From: Wolfiporia cocos
Taxonomy: Eukaryota; Basidiomycota; Agaricomycetes; Polyporales; Phaeolaceae
DNA length: 64,000 nt
Direction: 5' to 3'
Assembly: GCA_029448655.1 (NCBI GenBank)
Contig: JACCLO010000005.1
Span: forward strand, 3,410,001-3,474,000
Part shown: positions 1-11,974 of the stretch, in pieces
Numbering within the stretch: the stretch's first letter is position 1
Layout: the number at the start of each line of letters is the position of its first letter
The notes under the pieces: generated by a model
Database searches by the model: none
What the model was told of the DNA's origin: nothing
What the model saw: the letters and a program-made list of their open reading frames with translations, nothing else
Program-made: the position numbers and the translations under genes

Positions 1-463
1 CTCATATTGTGCTATATCTTATCTAGTAGTATATCATATCTCATCACAATGCCAACCTACATCATATCAACAGCATCTCCCGAACTACCAAGGATCTACA
101 TCTAGACCAATAGCTACGTTCAGACCCATGACCTCATCAATATCATTACTTATGACATATTCCGGTCGGTGTATGACTCATCACCAGGATCCCCTTATCA
201 CATGCCTCCCTCACTTGCAGCCACGACCATTACCGGTCGCAACCCTATGCCCTATGGTATCTATAGTTCTACCTTAGTGTATCCGAGGTCATACCCTAAA
301 TGTATATCTACCGTACTCTGAGTCACTGATGACTCAGACTAGTTAAACTCGACCACCACCCTTAAAAGCGGTCTTATATCATAATCTACTGCTTCTTGGT
401 GTGATATAGAACCCCTTGACGACTACGCCTCAACAATCAGGTCACTAGGCAAGTTCTGTGTCA
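1..463 (+). repeat. F-family LTR, 3' part (cut by window edge)
   Basis: The sequence resembles the 3' two thirds of the LTR at 3100-4372, including the 'agaccaatagctacgt' stretch, a TATA-like 'atgtatat' near 300, a following hairpin (CTGAGTCA...TGACTCAG) and the end TTCTGTGTCA at 463. The start lies outside the window. It is in the same orientation as the second F copy, and the two are separated only by about 50 bp of older sequence once nested insertions are removed. Confidence 0.75.
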
Positions 464-935
464 AAGGGTTAGTGTCATTAGGTCTGTTTTCAGATCACCT
501 GACTGACACAAACTAACTCTTGTGTATCCGCGCACTAGCAGAGGTCTAGAAACGCTGGCCAGAAGTTGATGATATAGGTGACAACGGCGTATATTGGACC
601 TAAGAGGGTACCCAAGCCTTAGAGGGAAGTAGTGTTGACCACCAGTCAAGCACACATAAGAGAGAGAGAGAGAGAGGGGCCTAAGCCCAATGCCGAGGTT
701 GCTAAGTCTGAGGTGTAAGCCTCAGACAGTGCCAGCTTATATACATGAGGGGACGCGCACTACCTAGATCGTGACCAGCCCTAAAGGTGTGGTCTGTGTG
801 TACGTATATGAGATACCTGTCATGTGCCGCTTGATATGTAAGCTAACTGACACAAACTACTAACTCACTCAGAATAAGACTTGAAGGGGTCAGTTAGACT
901 GAGGCTAAGCACAAGTAACTAAGTAGTTCTGGTAG

Positions 936-2605
936 TGTCACAAGAATTCTTCTAGTTTTCTACATATAATTTCTATTTTTCTAGCATTTCTACGAATTAT
1001 CTACGGTTTCTAGCCCAATAACTGGTCTTATTGAGGTTCATAACTATACGTTAGATACAAGCCGAATGATGGCCATGTTATCTCCCGAACACGCGGTTAT
1101 CTAATCTTCGTAGTTACCATTGAAGTCACAAGTCTAACTCGCTAGCCAATCGGACGAATAGTCCAGTGAATGTCAGTACACATTAGCTCAGCGGACCGGT
1201 GAATGGTCACGCCTCTGCTTGCTAATGATATGCACACTTTACGCTATTGGTGTGGCCTACGCCGTTTTCCTATATCCTGGTTTTGATCGGCATATGTATT
1301 TACGGTGTATTACTAATGTCCCAAGTCCCAGGGGACTTGTACATATGGATAAGGGTAATTAGATTACATAATAAGACTGTTAGGGATCTTATATAACATG
1401 TATATATTGACACAGATGGCCTGTGGGACTCACCAAGCCTAGCTGATGGGCTAATGGGCGACCTGGTGAGGAGACTATCGATGCAGCAGAGCAGGTGGAG
1501 GGTGCTTCTACAGCGGATGCCGGGAATGCTTGGGAGTCCTAAAAGGACTCCACTGGAAGTACTGAAAGTACTCCGCGTTGGGCACTCAAGGTTTGTCGAG
1601 AAGAATAGAACTGAGCATTTAGGGTGTCTAGCCTTATGCTTAAGTACATGTATGCGAGATGGTCACGTGCTACTAGCTAGTACGTATCATTTCAGGTTAT
1701 GTGGCTTTGCCAAGTGGCGAAGCTTATCTTATCAGTTGTTTATGGACTCTATCTACAATGGCCGTGTGGGCCGGTAATGGCCGCACCAATAGTAGGAGAG
1801 GGATTACATCTTATCTTGTGATAACGCGGGCGCAGCCTGGGTATAGGGGAAGGCCGATTGCCGGTACCTTGTGGTATAATGGCGATTGGTCGGTCTCCGT
1901 ATGATGACCAAGGCGAGACACCGAGGTCGTTATGCTATTGGACCGATAGGTACCGTAGCATGTGTTATGCCTGGACCGGATGGTTACCGGGGCATGTGTT
2001 GGGCAACGCCATGATGGCAGAAGCCGGGGATTGGTATGTACCAATCCCATGGGAAGGCCGAGAAGGCCAGTCCTATAGTGATATTGCCGTGAGGCTAATA
2101 TTAGGCTATGATGCCATAGTTGTGCAAGCATGGCGTGCTCGTGATGTCATTGTGGTCTAGGACCTTATGATGTGGATGGTCTAGCTCTTACAGGTGAGAC
2201 CGGTGACGTAGCTATGACGTTGCTAAGGCTAGGCAGTCATTGCGGATATCGGACTGTGTGGTTACCGATGATGTTGTGATGACATATAGCCATGTGACTA
2301 GCGTTGTTATTGCTAACGTAAGGGATAAGCCCAGTAAAGGACTTGTCGTGGTGGCAATGGGAGTTAACCTGTAGATAACGTGTAGTTAGACGTATAAATC
2401 CTGGATAAATTGCTATAATCGTAGGAAAAATGCTGTAGGCCCCAGATAAATCTGTGACATATATACTACACTTGCTGAGCGCTATTGCCTCAGTTCTATT
2501 CATACTACGAGTTAACCACTCAACGTATCCTGCTTAACAACTGCTATATCTCTTGCCTAACCAGCAAACCCCAAGATCTAACTAGTAAGGTGTTATCTTG
2601 TGTTA
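936..2605 (+). repeat. Solo LTR (plus) nested three deep
   Basis: It starts TGTCACAAGAATTC and ends CTTGTGTTA, where the usual terminal CA is now TA. TSD GGTAG occurs at 931-935 and 2606-2610. A T-family LTR (1408-2459) landed inside its TATA box ('catgtatatat'). The net length is about 613 bp. Confidence 0.8.
1408..2459 (-). repeat. T-family solo LTR (minus), innermost of four nested layers
   Basis: It begins TGACACAGATGGCCTGTGGG and ends CAGATAAATCTGTGACA, with TSD TATAT at 1403-1407 and 2460-2464. It is 1052 bp, typical for T, and shares the T-specific blocks (GGTAATGGCCGCACC; GAGGTATAATGGCGATTGG-like). The weak ORFs inside it differ from copy to copy and are not genes. Confidence 0.9.
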
Positions 2606-3099
2606 GGTAGGCAAAGGCTTGTTAGGCCGTATGACTGGTAATCGAGGTGATTAGAACTGAGGACTAAGCGCCTCGCTACTCTAGTATATATACATGTCTA
2701 GTAAGACCCCTAATACTATGTAGCCCCAATGGTACCTAGCATCAGCAATCCATCATGTGATCTATCAGTAAGCCCGGGTGAAGCCCGAGGCTATCAGTAA
2801 GCGTGCATGTGACATCTGATGTGCTCAGTAATCTGGACAAATGTAATAGACCCCGATGGAACTTGCCAGAAGGTTCCAGGTCTAGAACTCGTAGAGCTGC
2901 TACCGTATCTAAGGTTTCGTAAGTACCTGTCTAAATGGACTTATACGTGATAATGCTAGAATAACTCGTAGAAGTCCAGGAAAATGACTAAAAGTTAGAG
3001 AAAATCTGTGACACTAACTAGCGCTGACCATAGGGGGGGGGAGGCTAGGGATAACCACTACACTACATGACACAGATCACCTGACCGTTAACGATGAGT

Positions 3100-4372
3100 T
3101 GTCATGGATTTTCCATAGTTTTTCCCTAAGTTTCCCACTTCATGGTACATTTCTAGCACAATATCTACATCTAACACACGTTATCCCATATCTAATGCTG
3201 AACGTACATATCACATATCTACACCATATTTCCCAATCTCGCACGTGACATTATCTTATCTCATATCGCGCTATATCTTATCTAGTAGTATATCATATCT
3301 CATTCACGATCTCATTGACACAGAAACCTGTGGGACTCACCGAGACGCTTAGTGTTGGTAGGCGAGGCGAGGAAAGACTAATGTAGTAGAGAGTATGAGA
3401 TGTACAACTGCCGTTGTAAGAGAATAGAACTGAGGAATGTAAGCCTCAGTGCAAACCCTTATATACATGTGCGTGTTTGGTCACTCTAGTGAACCAAACA
3501 ATGAGACGGTCTGTGTGCCGTAATGCGCAAGACGGCTAAGTCAAACGTACTCTAATAGACCATGTGCGCCGGTAATGGCCACACCAATCGTAAGAGAGTT
3601 TGGACGCGTAGGTCTGTGTTGTCATTGTGGCGATAGTGGATGAGTAAGCGTAATAGCCGTTGGCATGTGATACTCTATAGTCTGATATTGGGATATGAGT
3701 AATGCTGAACTATTAGCATGTGATATTCCACGGGCCGCTGACGTTGCTACACTGAGTAGCGTGTTATGTACGTGTTGTTGTCGTACGTGGACGTAACTAC
3801 GGAGCTACCCGTATTACGTAAGCTATAACTACTTAGTTAATAGCGGCATGTCGGCTTGGTACCCTCGAGTACAGATAACCCTTCAGATATTCGTAGAAAT
3901 ACCAGAAAAATAGGTAAAAATATAGGAAAAATGTCAGATCTGTGACACTCATCATTGATGTCATCACAATACCTACGGCATCAACCTAACGACGAGGCTC
4001 TAAACATCTAGACCAATAGCTACGTCCAGACCTATGACCTCACAATATCATCATATTATGTCATATCCCACTCGGTGTATTACTCATCGCCAAGATCCCC
4101 TTTTCACATGCCTATATCATTTTATCATATGCTGATCCCACTCACGATTACGATCATTACCGGTCATAACCCTATGCCTTATGGTATCCAAGGTCACTAC
4201 TAATAGTATACGGGGTCCTTTTCACAATGTATATATACCCTAATCTAAGTCAACGAAGACTTAGACAAGTTCTTCTTTGACGATTACTCTAAAGCCCCAT
4301 ATCTGCTTCTAAGTACCCTGCACTTTCACCGCCTGCCTCAACAATCTCAATACAGGTGTAAGTCTTGTGTCA
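3100..4372 (+). repeat. F-family solo LTR (plus)
   Basis: It starts TGTCATGGATTTTCC and ends GTCTTGTGTCA, with TSD TGAGT at 3095-3099 and 4373-4377. The TATA is in 'caatgtatatatacc' near 4225, followed by an AAGTC...GACTT hairpin. It is interrupted by an E-family LTR at 3316-3947, and the net length is about 636 bp. Confidence 0.85.
3316..3947 (-). repeat. E-family solo LTR (minus)
   Basis: It starts TGACACAGAAACCTGTGGG and ends CAGATCTGTGACA, with TSD CTCAT at 3311-3315 and 3948-3952. It is the same family as the LTRs of elements A, B and C: TATA 'cttatatacatg' near 3460, the GCCGGTAATGGCC block, and the 'cgggatatgagtaa' repeat. It is 632 bp. Confidence 0.9.
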
Positions 4373-4522
4373 TGAGTATCTATGTTCGAACCAGGGAGGG
4401 CATATTCCATGTAAATATGATATATGAGATCAATGATATATGATATTATGGATATGCGCTAAAATTTGTGACACTGACTCTTGCATTGGATAGATTAGAT
4501 TAGATATCTGTTGTGTCACATG

Positions 4523-5491
4523 TGTCACAGATTATTCTGTGGCACTACCCAGTCCACTTAGAGCGCATATGCACAGTTTCAACATGCACTGCAGCACATT
4601 AGGGCTTGTGACCTATGCCCACAGACTGACCAGCAGGTGCCCTGAGTAGAGAGTTGTTATCTGATCACTGTTAGATAAGATAGGTGCAGTACATCACATG
4701 ATACATAAACTCACGGTGTCACGGATATCCCTGGGGGGGTACCTGACTCCACTCACGTTAGCTGTATGGGCGGCGCTAGGCGTACGCCGCTCCGCTACAC
4801 TAACGCTTGTCTCACGTTAGTGCTCGAGTATATAGATCACCTGACCGGATCGGTTAGCGCTGTAGGGTAGCGCGCGCCTCAGGTACTGTCACACTATGGT
4901 CACATTATCACATGTAGCGTTACTTGTCAGGTGCCTTATAGTTAATGCGCACGGGCCATTAGTTTAGGGCTAGACTCGTAGTTAGCACGCTCACACATGT
5001 ATATATACGACAAGATGGCGGCCTTACAGCCCCATCTTTAGGATTCTCGTCATTGAGCGCAAGCTCCTTTCTTACCATCTGTCTGCGTTGCTGCTGGCCC
5101 GGGGCCCCATCTTGACTGCTAGTCTGTGAGTCTGCGACATCGTCGTCTGGGGGCCTTGGCGGCTGGGCACTTGCAGGGATGGACCTATGAGTTCGTCGCT
5201 GACGGCTGGGCACCTTGTAAGTGGACCTATGAGTTCGTCATAGCTGTCCTATGAGTACGGCGGTGCCGTTGCCTTGCACTATGCAGGCTTGTGGGGGTTC
5301 CCCTGTAGCCAGGGTCGCACAGACAGGTAAGTCTGTGACACACGGTCACAGTAGTTACATGTTATGTTACCTTAGTTACTGTAGACAAGGCTAGTGTTAT
5401 GGTAGAACCATGTAGTATTTCTTTTTCTCGACTCTGTCTCGTGACCTTCACAACTTCCATGATCTTCTTGACTGTGACCTCTCCAATCATG
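4523..5491 (+). repeat. Probable 5' fragment of an LTR (plus), interrupted
   Basis: It begins TGTCACAGATTATTCTGTGG, like other LTR starts, but no TATA or 3' end is visible before the E LTR at 5492. A G-family LTR (4717-5340) splits it. I interpret it as a truncated LTR. The short 4479-4522 stretch before it holds nothing recognisable. Confidence 0.45.
4717..5340 (+). repeat. G-family solo LTR (plus)
   Basis: It starts TGTCACGGATATCCCTGGGG and ends AAGTCTGTGACA, with TSD CACGG at 4712-4716 and 5341-5345. The TATA 'catgtatatatacgac' is near 4994, followed by an AAGATGG...CCATCTT hairpin. It is GC-rich with GCGCGC runs typical of G. It is 624 bp. Confidence 0.9.
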
Positions 5492-6179
5492 TGTCACAGA
5501 TTTGGGACATGTCTATATTTTTCCCGTAATTTTATTGGTATTTCTACAAGCCCATCTATGTTTACGCTGTTAAGCGCCCGTCAACACGTACACCAAACCA
5601 AACAACACGTACATAATGCGTTACACGTCCACTGTTCAGTTCATAACAACATGTAAATAACGCGCACGTACTCCACCTTGACTCAGCGGACTAATCTCCG
5701 AAATCACGCGTCTTACTCATATCCCGATACCTGTATATGTCATTCCAGACGTATAAGCGGCCCACTAGTTATCACATGCCAATAGCACATAGATTACTCA
5801 TATCCCGATACCGGTATATAGTTATCACATGCTTGACTTACTAACGTAGCTACAGCCACTTTCACAACATGGACCCACGTCCATAACAACTCCTACGATT
5901 GGTGCGGCCATTACCGGCACACATGGTCATTGTAGATAGTTGACTTCACCATTTCTCCGTGCCCTACACACAGACCCGATTCTTTAGGGCAGCCCTCTAG
6001 GGACTGTTCCCTGCGCATGTATATAAGTAGGCTTAGCAGCACACTAAGACCTTAGATTTGTTCTCTGCATTCGCATCGTTACACATCATTCCGCTGTGCC
6101 CACTAGTCTCCTCACTACCTTTCAAGCCCCTTCAAGCCTAACAAGGTCAATAAGTGAGTCCCACAGCTAGTCTGTGTCA
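5492..6179 (+). repeat. E-family LTR (plus), first of two in tandem
   Basis: It starts TGTCACAGATTTGGGACATG and ends TAGTCTGTGTCA (688 bp). The TATA 'catgtatataag' is near 6018 and the inferred start 'AGATTTGTTCTC' follows about 34 nt later. It is followed directly by leader sequence, so it is the 5' LTR of an element, not a solo LTR. Confidence 0.85.
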
Positions 6180-6266
6180 TAAGAACAAATCTGCCCCTTA
6201 CCCCTGGCCTTGCGCTTGCGCTTGGCCCTGGGTTTTCCACACAGGGGTTTTTACTTGTTGCATGCC
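6180..6266 (+). other. Leader fragment with self-complementary primer site
   Basis: The sequence after the first E LTR is TAAGAACAAATCT, then a stretch similar to the start of the leader at 6963-7050. GAACAAATCT is complementary to AGATTTGTTC in the LTR's predicted transcript start. Only 87 bp are present before a second E LTR begins. Confidence 0.75.
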
Positions 6267-6962
6267 TGTCACAGATTTGGGACATGCCACTATTTTTCCC
6301 GTATTTTTACCTATTTTATTGGTATTACTACAAGCCTGTAGACATTTACGCTGTTAAGCACCCGTCTACACGTACACTAAACCAAACAACACGTACATAA
6401 CGCGTTACACGTCCACTGTTCATAACAACACGTAAACAACACGCTCGTACGTGTCAATGACTCAGTGGACTAACCTCCAAAGTCACGCGCCTTACTCATA
6501 TCCCGATACCGGGCTATGTCAGGGCTTACACATAAGCGGCCTGCTCGTTATCACATGCCAATAGCACTATTGTGACTCATATCCCGATACCGGTATATGT
6601 TTATCACATGCTAGGCTTACTAACGTAGCAACAGCCACTCCACAAACATGGACCTACGGTCCAAACAACGTTTCTTACTGGTGCGGCCATTACCGGCGCA
6701 CATGGTCTATTGTAGAATACAACTTAGCTGTAATATCTGTATCTGCGCACAGACCGTCTCAATGTTTGGTTCCACTAGAGGATACCAAACAAAGCATGTA
6801 TATAAGTAGGGCTATCATCTCCGATAAGCCTTAGATTTGTTCTCTGCATTTGCACAGACACACACCCACCTGCTTGCGCCTACTAGCTCCCTCACCAACC
6901 TCCAGCAACTACTTCAAGTTGCCTTAAGGTTATAGTGTGAGTCCCACAACTAGTTTGTGTCA
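6267..6962 (+). repeat. 5' LTR of element A (E family)
   Basis: It starts TGTCACAGATTTGGGACATG and ends GTTTGTGTCA (696 bp). The TATA 'catgtatataagtagg' is near 6797, and the predicted transcript start 'AGATTTGTTCTC' is near 6832. It contains the U3 repeats 'ttactcatatcccgatacc' and several tacgtg-type motifs shared with B's LTRs. Confidence 0.9.
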
Positions 6963-6975
6963 TAAGAACAAATCT
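6963..6975 (+). promoter_or_regulatory. Element A primer-binding site (self-priming type)
   Basis: Three bases (TAA) after the LTR, GAACAAATCT is the exact reverse complement of AGATTTGTTC at the predicted transcript start in the LTR. No TGG-type tRNA complement is seen. The same arrangement occurs in B, and with changed sequences in H, I and G2. Confidence 0.75.
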
Positions 6976-7992
6976 GCCCCCTACCCCCACCCTTGCGCTT
7001 GCGCTTGGGTCTGGGTTTCTACCTACAGGGGTTATTGCTCGTTGCCGTGCACCCTTACCTCCTGACAAGGATAAGGATTCATTGGGATCAGGGGGATACA
7101 GGGAACCTACCATGGTAGGGGACCAACCAGGGAAGCCACACCGCCTTTTTAGGCAGGAGGTTTTCCTAACCCGGACTCCAGGGTCAAGGAGACACGGTCA
7201 TAGCTGACAAGCTTTGACTGTGCGTGGTTAAGACCCACCATTTGGGAATAAGGGACGGTCTGCCTGTGTGCGCCCAACCCCCTGCCATGGTAATCCCTGT
7301 TCAGGGACCCATCGCTATCAGATGGATCGGCATTATGCCGGTATGGGAATTTTCCAAAGCCAATGCCCAGGCACGAGGGCCCTGCTTTGAACCCGTTATG
7401 GGAAAAGCAGTGAGGGGGAGTGACATAAAAAATCACACCTGCCAGAAGTCAAGAGCGGTAGCCAACAGCATAAGTCCTCCGGGCAGCTCGGCGTGCTCAT
7501 TTGGTTCAAACGGATTTGGGGTCCCACCGGAAGAGGATCGCATAGCCCACTCCTTCGGGATGTGGAGCACTGGTGCCTCGCAATCTTTGGTCGATGGATG
7601 GAGCCACCCTGATGTGACACCCAAATGGCTGTAGACGGCAACCTCATTGTTGAAGCATGGATAGGCTAAGGGGTGTAAAACCCCAGCCACTTTCCGGCGC
7701 TGATCCTCTGCGTCGGTGTCGTGTATCTTCCTCCCAATCATCTGACCCAGTCAAGGCTGGCAGTCAGCAACTCTACCCCAGGAGAAGGCACCTCTGACCG
7801 ATAGGGTCATGCGAATATCCTCAGCATTGGCCACTGGGTTTGTGCGCAACATAAGAGTAATTATGCCCCGTAGTACACCTTTTTATTCCTGAAAAGGAAT
7901 CCACTACCCTACCTTACATAATCCTTTATATTCCGTTCTTGGATGATCACTGGGAAACTCCGGTTTCTCATGAATGCTGCACTTTCCAGATC
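6976..7992 (+). other. Non-coding leader of element A
   Basis: About 1 kb lies between the primer site and ORF1. It is similar to B's leader at 45785-46793 (for example 'caatgaggttgccgtc'-type and 'gggcgcacacaggcagaccgtc'-type stretches on one or other strand). ORFs here differ between the two copies and I do not treat them as genes. A structured leader, packaging signal or translation element is possible. Confidence 0.6.
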
Positions 7993-8016
7993 ATGCCCCG
8001 TGTTACCCGTCACACC

Positions 8017-9582
8017 TGACACAGATCTACTGTGGGACTCACCACCTATTGGTTGAGAGAATAGGTGACGGAGTAGCAGACCAGCGCAGCAGGAATAGTG
8101 AGATTATTCTACGGCACAAGCCGAGAATAATAGAACTAAGGATTAGTGGCGTCTAGCCAGGTCCTTATATACATGTGTGACGGGAGGGCACGTGCTACTA
8201 GCTAGTACTGCCTTACCGGGTTATGTGGCTTTGCCAAGTGGCGAAGCTTATCTTATCTACTGTTTATAGACTCTACATAGAATGGCCATGGCTGGCCCTA
8301 ATGGCCGAACCAATCGTATGAGAGGGATTATGTCTTATTATGTTGATAACGCGGGCGCAGCCCAGGTATAGAGGAAGCCGGTTGCCGGATACCGTGAGGT
8401 ATAATGGCGATTGGCCGGTCTTCGTGTGATGACCAAGGCGAGACGCCAAGGTCATTATGCTATTGGACCAGCAGGTACTGTAGCATGTGATATGTCCGGA
8501 CCGGAGGGTTACCGGGACATGTGTTGGTCTTAGCCGTGGGGCGAGGACCGGTGTTTGGGCAACGCCGTGATGGCAGAAGCCCGGGACTTGGAGAACGCCG
8601 AGTCCGTGGGAGGCCGAGGAGGCTGTGACCTATAGCGATATTGCCTTGTTGCTAATATAGTGCTGTATGGTCGTGTTGACATAATTATGCGAAGGCGTGC
8701 CGTGCCTGAGGTGTCATTGTGATCAAGGATCTTATGACGTGTGGGAAGCCGGTGAGGCCGACCCAATAGAACATTGCCTTGCGGCTATGTTTGTACTTGT
8801 GGACATTATTATGCGAGCGTGCCGCGCTCGGCCTATCATTGTGATCTAAGATCTTATGACGTGGCTGGTCTTGCTCTGACGGGCGAGACCTATGACGTAG
8901 CGGTGACGATGCTATTGTCTAGACTTGTATGACGTATTCGCAGGTGGAGGCACAGCGAAGCACGTTGCCTTAGCGATGAAGTCATGAGTCTTATGACGTA
9001 GCGTTGTATCACAGTACGACGTACGCATGATATCCTAGCCGCAATGTACCCCAAGTACATGTATAGGCGTAATATACAGAGGTACTTCCAGGGCGACTGG
9101 TGGAACAGGGGCGACTGCAGACTAGCACGCATGTGTAACGCAGTAGAGGCGCATTGGGCGCATAGAGATGGAATCTAAAGGATGAGGAGACGTCCTCATC
9201 CCTACTGCATTATATACATGACGGCGCTCTTAATGTACACTAGCTACCTTGCCCTAAAGAGGGTCTGTGCGCAGTAGGTGCACAGACGTAACGCTGTAAC
9301 TAGTGACGCTGGTCATGTGCTACTTGTGACCGTGAGTTACATACCCTTGTCTTATCTCTACAAGATCTTATCTAAAGTCAGGTAACTATGAACGAAAGGA
9401 AATGCCACACTGTTCTGTGACACGTTGTATAAGCTGGTCATGTGGTTGATAAGCCCAGTTAAGAGCTTGTCGTATGGCAATGGGAGTTAACCCATAGATA
9501 ACTTGTAGTTAGACGTATAAATCCCGGATAAATTGCTATAATCATAGGAAAAATGCTGTAAGCCCCAGATAAATCTGTGACA
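8017..9582 (-). repeat. T-family solo LTR (minus) in ORF1 of A
   Basis: It starts TGACACAGATCTACTGTGGG and ends CAGATAAATCTGTGACA. The flanks are ACACC (8012-8016) and GCACC (9583-9587), a TSD with one G/A transition. Intact B has G at this site, so the left copy mutated. It is interrupted by a J-family LTR at 9007-9422, and the net length is about 1145 bp. It carries tandem U3 modules. Confidence 0.88.
9007..9422 (-). repeat. J-family solo LTR (minus)
   Basis: It starts TATCACAGTACGACGTACGC and ends CTGTTCTGTGACA, with TSD CGTTG at 9002-9006 and 9423-9427. TATA 'attatatacatg' near 9210. It is 416 bp. The J terminus is TATCAC instead of TGTCAC/TGACAC, and other J copies share it. Confidence 0.88.
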
Positions 9583-10619
9583 GCACCCGCAGATCTTCGA
9601 TTGCCCCCTACGTCAAACTGACAAAGCGGTCCCTTCTCAGCTGCATCGCCCCTGACCCCGCAGCCGATGACTCCACCCCTACGTATACCCTCCCTGTAAA
9701 GGAAGACTATACAGGGAAACTCCATCTTTGGGAGATTCCCATCCACCTGTCAAAGCACATCGCTGAGGCCAGGAAACCAGCCCCTCGACCCCCCAAGCCA
9801 GTTCCACTGACCAAGCGCATCTGGACGGAAGAGGAACTCCTAGTGCAGCACGTCTCTGCTATGAAGAACATCCTGAAACTCTGGGAACTCAACAAGCTCA
9901 AGCTCACCTGTCACAGATTTATCTGGGGCTTACAGCATTTTTCCTATGATTATAGCAATTTATCCGGGATTTATACGTCTAACTACACGTTATCTACGGG
10001 TTAACTCCCATTGCCATACGACAAGCTTTTAACTGGGCTTATCAACCACATGACCAGCTTACATAATGCTACGGTACCTTCCGGTCCAATAGCAACACTA
10101 CAGCTACATCATAGGTCTCGCTCGTCAGAGCAAGACCAGCCACGTCATAAGATCTTAGATCATAATGATAGGCCGAGCGCGGCACGCTCGCATAATAATG
10201 TCCACAACACCAAACATTGCCGCAAGGCAATGTTCTATTGGGTCGGCCTCTCCGGCTTCCCACACGCCATAAGATCCTTGATCACAATGGCACCTCAGTG
10301 ACACAGATGTACTCATCTGTGCGACCCAGGCGACTGGGGAATCCCTAATAGCCTAACGAGGCTATGCGCGACCGCGATAGCGGTGACCAACGTCGGCTGT
10401 ACCCTATTGAGGGACTCCTAAGGAGGCGATGTGTCGAGGCAACGCACAGACAAGATAGACGAGAAGGGGCCCCGGGCCAGTAGTCACGCAGGAAAGTAGT
10501 ACAAGAGGCACATTAGTGCATTGTCGAGAATCTCAAGGATGGGGCTGTAAGGTCCACATCCATCGTACTTATACATGTGTAGCTGGCCGGTAATGGCCAC
10601 CCTAAAGTAATGGCCTGTG

Positions 10620-11180
10620 TGTCACAGAATTCCCGGTGGGGGGTTCTGGCATCCCTCGCTATAGGTTCTATGGGCGCCGCTAGGTGCGCGCGCGCCTCTC
10701 TAGTCCTTAGCCACCTCCAGCGCTCCGTTCTATGCCATCTAGATCATCTGACCCACTAGTTTAGCGCTGTAGGGTAGCGCGCGCCTTAGGTACATCACAC
10801 ATGGTCACAGTAGTTACATGTAGCGTCACTAGCACATGACCCATTAGATACGGCGCACAGGCCCTCTCTTTAGGGTAGTACTAGTTAGCTCATCGCTCAT
10901 GTATATATTACGACGAGATGTGGGTTAATACCCCATCTCTTAGATTCTCGACAATGGGATCTCCCCTTACTCGCTAAGCACCTGTGTGACTCGCTGGCCC
11001 GGGGCCCCTATCTACTCTTCCTTGTCTGTGAACCAGCGACGCTATGTCGGCGTACACTAGGGACGGCTCCGCCTCCCACGTAGCCTCTGCGCTCACCGCT
11101 AGCGTGTCGGTTTATGGCCCTGTGGGGCGTTGTAGGGATCCCCCTGAGCCCAGGGGTAGCACAGAGGCGAGTCTGTGTCA
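10620..11180 (+). repeat. G2 5' LTR
   Basis: TGTCACAGAATTCCCGGTGG...GTCTGTGTCA. TATA TATATATTA at 10902-10910; a GAGATG...CATCTC hairpin follows; predicted transcript start ATCTCTTAGATT at 10935-10946, about 33 nt after the TATA. Confidence 0.88.
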
Positions 11181-11181
11181 T

Positions 11182-11193
11182 AATCTAAGAGAT
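11182..11193 (+). promoter_or_regulatory. G2 self-priming primer site
   Basis: AATCTAAGAGAT at 11182-11193 is the exact reverse complement of ATCTCTTAGATT at the predicted transcript start (10935-10946). It lies just inside the 5' LTR. Confidence 0.7.
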
Positions 11194-11974
11194 ATTTACC
11201 TTCCCCTCCGGCGCGCATGCGTTGGGGCCGAAGGGTTTCCACCTATAGGTCGCCATGGCGATGCGGCGGGGCAGCCGACAGTAGAAGCGCCGTCGGTCCG
11301 TAGTCTTACGAGCCCCCACGAAGCATCAACCCAGGCAAAGCGGCCATAGGGAGTGAAGAAGCAAGTCCGCCCCCCCTTTTGAACACAGGGAAGTCGGGGT
11401 CGACCGAGGTAAGCCCCGTTTGAGGACCCGCCGCCGTCATCCTTTGGGAATGCGCGTGCGTGTGGAGGTCTAGGGCACTCTGGCCACTTACCCCTGGGCG
11501 GCGGGGAGAATCACCAAGAACTAATGACCAGTGGGTATGCGAAGGGAACCCGCGAGGGTCTCCCAACCCCACAACGACCGGTCAACTCGATGTATTATGG
11601 ATACGACAACCGACAGGAATCGGCCCTTTGGGATTGACGGACACGGGTGACGGGCACCCAACGTGAGTAGCAGCCGGCAGCGATCCTCGCTGGTGCGCGA
11701 AAACAACAAAAACAAGCCTAGCCATCTTGGCTGTCCCCCTCATCCTGGTGAGCAGTGATGCGCTCGGCGTCGCGTTGGGCTGGCGTCCCCACCAGCGCGC
11801 GCCCCTTTTCTCTTCAACCCTATCCGACGGACGGACCGTCAGGAATCCCGGGTGCTCCCTGCTGCGATAGTGACGGGTGGTGCCGGCCCAGCAGTGCCGG
11901 GATCTCATAAAACCAATAGGAAGGGATGTCGTAGGTAACACGTCAGGGACGACGCTTTTTGAGAGGGGGGGTAA
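11194..11974 (+). other. G2 interior, non-coding
   Basis: GC-rich sequence with no credible ORF. ORFs up to about 140 codons exist on the minus strand but look like GC-driven chance frames with no recognisable domain. It ends in the purine tract before the 3' LTR. Confidence 0.65.

Larger units (their letters stand above)
848..3013 (-). repeat. Solo LTR (minus) nested in 504-4473
   Basis: It starts TGACACAAACTACT and ends AATCTGTGACA, with TSD CTAAC at 843-847 and 3014-3018. The TATA ('tatatatacatg') is near 2687. It is interrupted by the LTR at 936-2605, and about 491 bp remain without it. Confidence 0.85.
504..4473 (-). repeat. Solo LTR (minus) interrupted by two nested insertions
   Basis: It starts TGACACAAACTAAC and ends AATTTGTGACA, flanked by the 5-bp duplication CTGAC (499-503 and 4474-4478). 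The minus-strand TATA lies in 'cttatatacatgagg' near 739, preceded by a CTGAGG...CCTCAG hairpin. Removing the insertions at 848-3013 and 3100-4372 leaves about 521 bp. No internal coding region is present. Confidence 0.85.

Noticed and set aside
660..676. (GA)n microsatellite in an LTR
   Set aside because: Short simple repeat within LTR sequence, without evident function.
1454..2160. Several 60-107 aa ORFs inside T-family LTRs, repeated across the window
   Set aside because: They fall in LTR U3/R sequence in both orientations and change length between copies; no codon conservation is evident.
491..3085. A 13-bp direct repeat (cagatcacctgac) around 504-3072 that looked like a long target duplication
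   Set aside because: The true right end of that LTR is at 4473, with a proper 5-bp TSD CTGAC. The motif also recurs in G-type LTRs, so the repeat is coincidental.
5034..5113. Possible CRISPR-like or satellite repeats from recurring hairpins
   Set aside because: The recurring units are LTR parts at irregular spacing, each with its own termini and TSD; there is no array.
7224..7634. 136-aa ORF in element A's leader
   Set aside because: The homologous leader of B does not keep it, and it has no recognisable domain.
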